Below are positions 59,163 through 64,000 of a DNA stretch of 64,000 bases, one piece after another. Source of the DNA: Hofstenia miamia. Lineage: Eukaryota > Xenacoelomorpha > Acoela. The notes under the pieces are model-generated. The model worked only from the letters and a program-made list of their open reading frames with translations. It made no database searches and was not told the DNA's origin. Location of the stretch: positions 421,671 to 485,670 of the forward strand of contig SCFE01000027.1 in assembly GCA_004352715.1 (NCBI GenBank). Reading direction: 5' to 3'. A program made the translations under genes and the position numbers. Position 1 is the first letter of the stretch; each line of letters starts with the position of its first letter.

Positions 59163-59766
59163 ACATGTTTATGCAGCTTCGCGGAACATCTGTACTACAA
59201 CAAGATGGTGCTCCTTGCCACAGCACCAAAGTTGTAATACAGTGGATTGCATCACAAGACTTTCGGCTGCTTGAGAACTGGCCGGAAAACTCCCCAGACC
59301 TCAACATCATTGAAAATTGCTGGCATCATATAAAAAATTGTCTGAGGAAGTGCCAATGGACATCACTCGACGATCTGAAGGAGCAAATTAAAGTGGTATG
59401 TTGCACAGGGATTACTGATTATTATTGTACAAAGCTGGTCGAGTCAATGTCAAATCGCATTGCTGCGTGTTTGGCTAATAATGGCGGACATGCAAAATAT
59501 TAGTGAGTTTTTCTAAATTAACTATTTACTTTCTACACGGTGTTATTATATTGTTTCTACATTGCGTTTTTAGAGTAATATACAAAAATTTCTAAATTTG
59601 GAAAGTTTTCCAAAACATTTGGCTAGTACTGAATATATATAATCCGTAATTCAGTGGCAGGAAGTTGGGTAATATTTGAATAAGCTAAATAGTAACCACA
59701 TTATATACCAATGTTTCATTTCTAAAAAGTTAACTTGAAATGACCTGGCCTTGAGCTGTTACATGT
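59163..59766 (+). repeat. Duplicate of the Tc1 3' half plus 130 bp of its flank
   Basis: From acatgtttatgcagcttcgcgg to gagctgttacatg the segment aligns with about 39766-40388 at very high identity. It lacks about 29 bp (an internal tandem duplication of ttattatatt-type sequence) present in the other copy near 40160. The left breakpoint is abrupt inside the transposase. The right edge is an N followed by a TA run. Confidence 0.9.
59165..59503 (+). pseudogene. Truncated Tc1-like transposase, C-terminal part
   Basis: 112 codons correspond to the C-terminal third of the transposase at 39093-40101. Here the second catalytic motif is intact (VLQQDGAPCHSTK), and ENWPENSPDLNIIENCW with the catalytic Glu follows. 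The N-terminal DNA-binding region and first Asp are absent, so the copy is inactive. The stop and the downstream sequence match the full-length copy. The right terminal repeat has mutated (tggctagtactga). Confidence 0.9.
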
Positions 59767-59787
59767 NTATATATATATATATATATA
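59767..59787. repeat. Ambiguous base and (TA)n microsatellite
   Basis: An N at 59767 followed by about ten TA units, separating the Tc1 duplicate from the mariner element. Confidence 0.9.
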
Positions 59788-59796
59788 CGTGGTTTA

Positions 59797-60648
59797 TTCA
59801 AAATGTCTCTGACTAACTAATAATGAAACACAGTACAAAAAACTACTGCATTAAATACTAGTTCGAAAAACTTATGTAATTATTTTTTAATATAAGTACC
59901 ATTGGCAGCTTATTCCATCAAATAACCAATTCTTGAAATGCATCAGCAAAACATTTTCCATGGAGATGGGCAAACCACTTTTAACCAAATTGCTGGAGTG
60001 CATGTGATGTTTCAAAGTGATGTGCAAGTAATGCTTTCTTCATGTTCCAGAATAAAAAGTAATCGCTTGGAGCAAAATCTCTGCGTCACGATGGATGTTT
60101 TAGAAGTGTAAGACCACTCCTTTTTGTTGAAGTTGTGCAATATTATTTCATTGATGGGATCAAATTAGAACAGTTCTTGATTTCCGTTTCTTCTTACGGT
60201 ATTCCTCAGCCAAATTGGCATAGTATTGACCATTTATTGTTTGTCCATTAGGAAAGAAGTTTAAGTGATTGACTCCACCTTTGTCCCAAATCATTTGTTT
60301 TTGATGTGATGTGCCACATCTCATCTTCAAAGGAGGTTTCTCTTCTTTACGTCTCCATTCGCGTAAGTGTAATGAAAAAGTTGTCTCGTCCAATGTAACA
60401 ACATTATATATAAAGGCATCACCATGCTGATTTAAGCAATTGCAAATTCGATATAGACTTTTATCACAATTCCGTATTGTAGCGTATCCCTATGTGACAA
60501 AAATTAAATGTGTGCGTATTATACGTATACTGCAAGCAATAACATTAATTTAATTTATGCATATAAAAAACATAGGGTCAGTTTTCAAAGGTAATTGTAT
60601 TGATTGAATTATTATCTTTTTTTCTTAGTTAGTCCTAGGCATTTTGAA
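59797..60648 (-). mobile_element. mariner-like element, 852 bp, internally deleted
   Basis: The left end ttcaaaatgtctctgactaa and the reverse complement of the right end ttcaaaatgcctaggactaa are inverted repeats of about 24 bp with three mismatches. TA flanks both ends (59795-59796 and 60649-60650). At 852 bp it is well short of the roughly 1.3 kb of intact mariners, and most of the N-terminal transposase region is missing. Confidence 0.85.
59880..60470 (-). pseudogene. Broken mariner-like transposase, catalytic part
   Basis: On the minus strand I read CLNQHGDAFIYNVVTLDETT (first catalytic Asp), GGVNHLNFFPNGQTINGQYY, VLI, then after frameshifts LKHPS and RDFAPSDYFLFWNMKKALLA. These match the mariner blocks 'VxxDExW', 'WWxxxGVxxxxxLPxGxTIxxxxY' and 'HPPYSPDLAPSDYxLFxxMKKxL'. 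The second catalytic block (xDNAxxH) is not readable. The first frame runs 60393-60160 on the minus strand from an ATG, but its sense continues upstream. Inactive. Confidence 0.8.
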
Positions 60649-60649
60649 T

Positions 60650-61640
60650 ATTTGATTATTACAATCTTAGGGAAAACCAGATATCTTTTGTATGAATATA
60701 CACTATAATGTTTCATAAAAATATTAAAAACAACTGGCTTGTTAAGAAAGAATAAAAATTGTGAGTTTTGAGAATAATAAGGAAAATTTTAACTCTATTA
60801 CAATGCAGTAACTAATTGTTGTCATTCATCACTACAGATTGATTAAGATGCACACCCAACATATATAATTTTCGTAATTTTCGAATAAGGAATTCTGTAT
60901 TGTTTTAAAGTATAGTAGAAACTTGGCATATATTGGACAACAAAAAAAGTTATAGTGAATCTCTGGTCAAAATCTAGATGACCAATGAAAATCAAAAACT
61001 AAATATACACAAATAGAAAGAAAGAAATCAATGGTGGAAGCAGCAAGGATGAAAAAGATTAATTATTATATACTATTACATTATTTTGTCATTTGTGCCT
61101 TGTCTAAAGCATTGGTTCTTACATTGGATAATACAAATATTGTTGAACCATTGAAATAATTAAATTATTTACAGCACTTCAAATTGAGGTTTATTTCTTA
61201 ACCACAATATTGCGTTTTTTGCATCAGTGTAATTTCAAGCACCTTTAACACATATAACTTTTTATACTAAATTTGTTTATCAAAAAAAATCTAGCACTCA
61301 AAATTCTGTTAACAGAAAATAGACTTTTGTTTTAAATTCAATATTTATTGTGAGTTTGCCTAATTTGCTTCATTTTGTAGGTTATGCAAATACAAATAGT
61401 GCAAATAACGACAAAAATCATTCAGCAAGCAACAAAACATTTCGTCACTAGATGGCGTCCAATGGAATTCTTCCTCTGTACTCCTCACATGTAAATAAGA
61501 GTCAAAAGCAATTTATTGCAAAAAATCTTTGGTACAGGACTATAAACTAAAAACTATTTACAAAACAAAAGTAACATATACATATATAATTGTGTGGTGT
61601 GTGTTTGTTGAAGATTTGTGTGTCTGCACATAATCTAGGA
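60650..61640. other. No recognisable feature
   Basis: AT-rich spacer between the mariner-like element and the LINE; short frames only. The LINE's 3' end probably lies near 61560-61640. Confidence 0.5.
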
Positions 61641-62284
61641 TCATACGAAATGTTCGAAGGAGTGTAGTGTATTATTGTCATTAAGTATGCATTGTCTGTG
61701 AAAGAGGAATGTTCGCACTTTTTTTCTAAATTTTTTGTAGTTAATTTCCATTATAATTTCATGGTCTAAGTTATTCCAAATTTTAGTTGCTATGTGGTGA
61801 AAACTATTTGAATGTTTATCTAAGCATAAAAATTTTAAAAATGAAAGAAAAGGTGTACCAGATTTACACTTAAATAATATTGATACCATATGCATTTGAA
61901 TTCTGTAATAAGGAGCTAATATATTATATTGAATTCGATAGACGCATGAACTTTCATGTTTTTGCGCAAAGTTAAGTGTTTTAAGAGACCAATTGAAAGT
62001 TTTAGATAGAAGTATGCGATATTTTTAATTTATGTTTGTAAAGAGAAATGAGCAATATTAAAAATGAGATAAACAAAAAGAATTTATTAATTGTTTGTGA
62101 TATATATTTGAGACGTTTAGCAGATGATAAAGATACCTAACTCCAAAAGCCATTTTTTTAATTTTAGTCATTAAAAATTGTTCGAAATTTAAATCATTGT
62201 CAATCTCAACACCTAAATAATTTATTGATTCATTTTGCTTTATTGGTACTTGATTTATATTTAGCTCAATGTTTTTTGTGAGTT
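61641..62284 (-). mobile_element. LINE ORF2 C-terminal region (decayed)
   Basis: Continuing from the polymerase segment, the minus strand reads INYLGVEIDNDLNF, KIKKMAFGVRYLYHLLN, QLINSFCLSHF, then, after shifts, LKTLNFAQKHESSCVYRIQY and HHIATKIWNNLDHEI, YKKFRKKVRTFLFHR, ending at a stop at about 61641. The last 84 codons (61641-61895) are open from an internal ATG. These blocks parallel the LINE tail at 9428-9946, so the two copies are probably one family. Confidence 0.75.
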
Positions 62285-62743
62285 TTTAAATGTTTTAGGC
62301 GAGAAAATTATAAATTGTGTTTTTTCAATATTTACTTTCAATTGATTATTTGAGAAATACTTTGTTAAATGTTCGATGTCATTTTGGAGAATTTTTGTGG
62401 CATTAAAGGCATTTACATTAGTACTTATGAGATAGGTATCGTCCGCATATTGATAAATATTCCTGTTTTTTATCTGTTATGTTATATCATTTACGTAGAG
62501 TGAGAATAGGATGGGGCCATGAACTGTGCCCTGAGGTACCCCACGGTTAGTTGTAATATATTTTGTGCCATTAAGTATAACTCGTTGCTGTCGATTTATA
62601 AGGAAGTTCATTATCAAATTTATAGCGTTGTCATCAAAATTATAATGCATTAATTTGTCTTTCAGTATGTCAAAGTTCATTGAGTTAAACGCTTTGCTCA
62701 AATCGAGAAGGGCAACACAACTACATTTATTAGAAGCTAAATT
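62285..62743 (-). repeat. First copy of the duplicated LINE segment (left of the 100-N gap)
   Basis: About 459 bp nearly identical to 62844-63306. Differences: a 6-bp deletion (gattttg versus g, removing two codons after NGTK), a change that makes a TAA stop after YVNDIT where the other copy has a Lys codon, and a few single substitutions. It encodes SKAFNSMNFDILKDKLMHYN to YVNDI and, after the stop, the YADDT box. Confidence 0.9.
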
Positions 62744-62843
62744 NNNNNNNNNNNNNNNNNNNNNNNNNNNNNNNNNNNNNNNNNNNNNNNNNNNNNNNNN
62801 NNNNNNNNNNNNNNNNNNNNNNNNNNNNNNNNNNNNNNNNNNN
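62744..62843. other. Assembly gap of exactly 100 N
   Basis: A 100-N placeholder lying inside a LINE whose same segment is present on both sides. This is the classic pattern of two overlapping contigs or haplotypes placed side by side instead of merged. Confidence 0.98.
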
Positions 62844-63850
62844 TTTAAATGTTTTAGGCGAGAAAATTATAAATTGTGTTTTTTCAATATTTACTTTCAA
62901 TTGATTATTTGAGAAATACTTTGTTAAATGTTCGATGTCATTTTGGAGAATTTTTGTAGCATTAAAGGCATTTACATTAGTACTTATGAGACAGGTATCG
63001 TCCGCATATTGATAAATATTACTGTTTTTTATCTGTTTCGTTATATCATTTACGTAGAGTGAGAATAGGATGGGGCCATGAACTGTGCCCTGAGGTACCC
63101 CACGGTTAGTTGTAATATATTTTGATTTTGTGCCATTAAGTATAACTCGTTGCTGTCGATTTATAAGGAAGTTCATTATTAAATTTATAGCGTTGTCATC
63201 AAAATTATAATGCATTAATTTGTCTTTCAGTATGTCAAAGTTCATTGAGTTAAACGCTTTGCTCAAATCGAGAAGGGCAACACAACTACATTTATTAGAA
63301 GCTAAATTTGATTTTATTTGCTGTGATATAGACAAAATTGCATCTTGAGTGCTAAACCCATTACGGCACCTTACATGTAGAGTAGAGCTATGCATCATAA
63401 TTTTTCCTGTTTGAATATTGCAAAGAATATAAAGAGGACAACTACAGATTTTTTGAAAGAATATTTTCAGATATCAAATAGGCATTTATTTCATTATTTA
63501 ATAATTTTTCAAATAGTTTACTGAAAGGATGGCCAATGCAAATTGGCCTATAATTTTGTGCGTTTAGAGGATTGCCATTTTATATATAGGGCTTATGTCT
63601 GATTTCTTAAAATATCAGGGAATTCATTATCAATACATTGGTTAAATGCGAATAGAAGATGTTCACTAAAGATATGAAAATGACGCTTAATAATAAAGAT
63701 TGGAAGATTATAGGATGCAGTTGATTTATTTGTATCTAAGTTTTTTATTATGGTTTCTAGTTCATTTGCATTTACGAGTCTAAAAGAAAAGTATGATTTT
63801 GCTTTCTCTTATATTGGGGAAAATTGAAATTGCCAAGTTCCTTAAATGTT
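62844..63850 (-). mobile_element. LINE reverse transcriptase domain (CR1/L2/jockey-like), frameshifted
   Basis: Minus-strand order: ELETIIKNLDTNKSTASYNL, LLFAFNQCIDNEFPDILRNQ, NAQNYRPI, FSKLFEKLLNNEINAYLI, NGFSTQDAILSISQQI, ALLDLSKAFNSMNFDIL, RGVPQGTVHGPILFSLYVND, YQYADDTCLIS, then YFSNNQLKVNIEKTQFIIFS. This is the full set of non-LTR reverse transcriptase blocks, including the catalytic Asp region of block A (usually AFDxVxH, here AFNSMNF), the xGVPQG box and YADD. Frames change near 63575 and 63450; from 63398 to 62844 it is open. The Asp-to-Asn change in block A would itself be inactivating. The element continues to the window edge. Confidence 0.88.
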
Positions 63851-64000
63851 TCATTTAGATGGTCTATTATTCTTAACATAGAGTCACATAAAAATGGAAT
63901 AAATCACATTTTCCATTTTTGTTATTAATATTTTTGTTTCAAAAACTTCAAATATTTTGTGGAATCCTCAAAAATAGACAATCGAAATAAAATTCTCTTC
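63851..64000 (-). mobile_element. LINE linker upstream of the reverse transcriptase, running off the window
   Basis: The minus strand continues in decayed frames (IPFLCDSMLRIIDHLNETFK, then ELGNFNFPQY), the kind of helix-rich linker found between endonuclease and reverse transcriptase in LINE ORF2. The endonuclease would lie beyond the right edge. Confidence 0.5.

Noticed and set aside
1-64000. CRISPR arrays, tRNA, rRNA, prokaryotic operons or origins
   Set aside because: None seen: the tandem arrays lack unique spacers between identical repeats, no cloverleaf or rRNA motifs were recognised, and all mobile elements are of animal type.

Overview
The window looks like intergenic and intronic DNA from an animal, most likely an AT-rich invertebrate. 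By eye it is about two-thirds A+T. It has long runs without open reading frames, many (TA)n microsatellites, and remnants of animal-type transposons: Tc1, mariner, hAT, a CACTA-like element, and CR1/L2/jockey-like LINEs. There are no operons, ribosome-binding sites or prokaryotic features. The species cannot be named from the sequence. No complete host gene is visible, only three weak exon candidates (25.4 kb, 42.8 kb, 51.8 kb).

Layout. 1-8 kb: two old dispersed repeats and a decayed hAT/CGGBP1-like coding fragment. 8.3-8.6 kb: a fold-back element between two TA runs. 9.4-9.9 kb: a LINE 3' tail. 14.3-15.3 kb: a 1,000-N assembly gap. 18.9-32.4 kb: a cluster of hAT-type non-autonomous elements with perfect 8-bp target-site duplications, including one three-copy CpG-rich family, plus a dispersed repeat R split by a 1.4-kb hAT-type element, and a broken CACTA-like transposase at 29.3-30.2 kb. 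33.6-34.8 kb: a cluster of CCATTAATGG palindromes. 36.7-40.3 kb: the longest ORF (537 codons), which encodes a transposase-like protein with cysteine clusters, followed by a complete-ended but dead Tc1 element. 41 kb: a small hAT-type MITE whose empty site is visible in a paralogous repeat at 0.7 kb. 43.8-44.3 kb: a 62-bp tandem array. About 44.3-49.5 kb: DNA almost free of CpG, interrupted at 49.56-51.35 kb by a hAT-type element with 8-bp duplications. 54.4-57.6 kb: LINE pieces in both orientations. 59.2-60.6 kb: a duplicated half of the Tc1 element with its flank, then a deleted mariner. 61.6-64 kb: a LINE reverse transcriptase in which a 100-N gap is flanked by two nearly identical copies of the same segment, probably unmerged haplotypes.

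The window records repeated transposon invasion, nesting and decay. Every autonomous-type coding region seen is broken by stops or frameshifts, several of them in homopolymer runs, so sequencing error cannot be excluded for some. The non-autonomous hAT-type elements look younger, since their target-site duplications are intact. The most unusual items are the 537-codon transposase-like gene, the three-copy hAT MITE family and the CpG desert.
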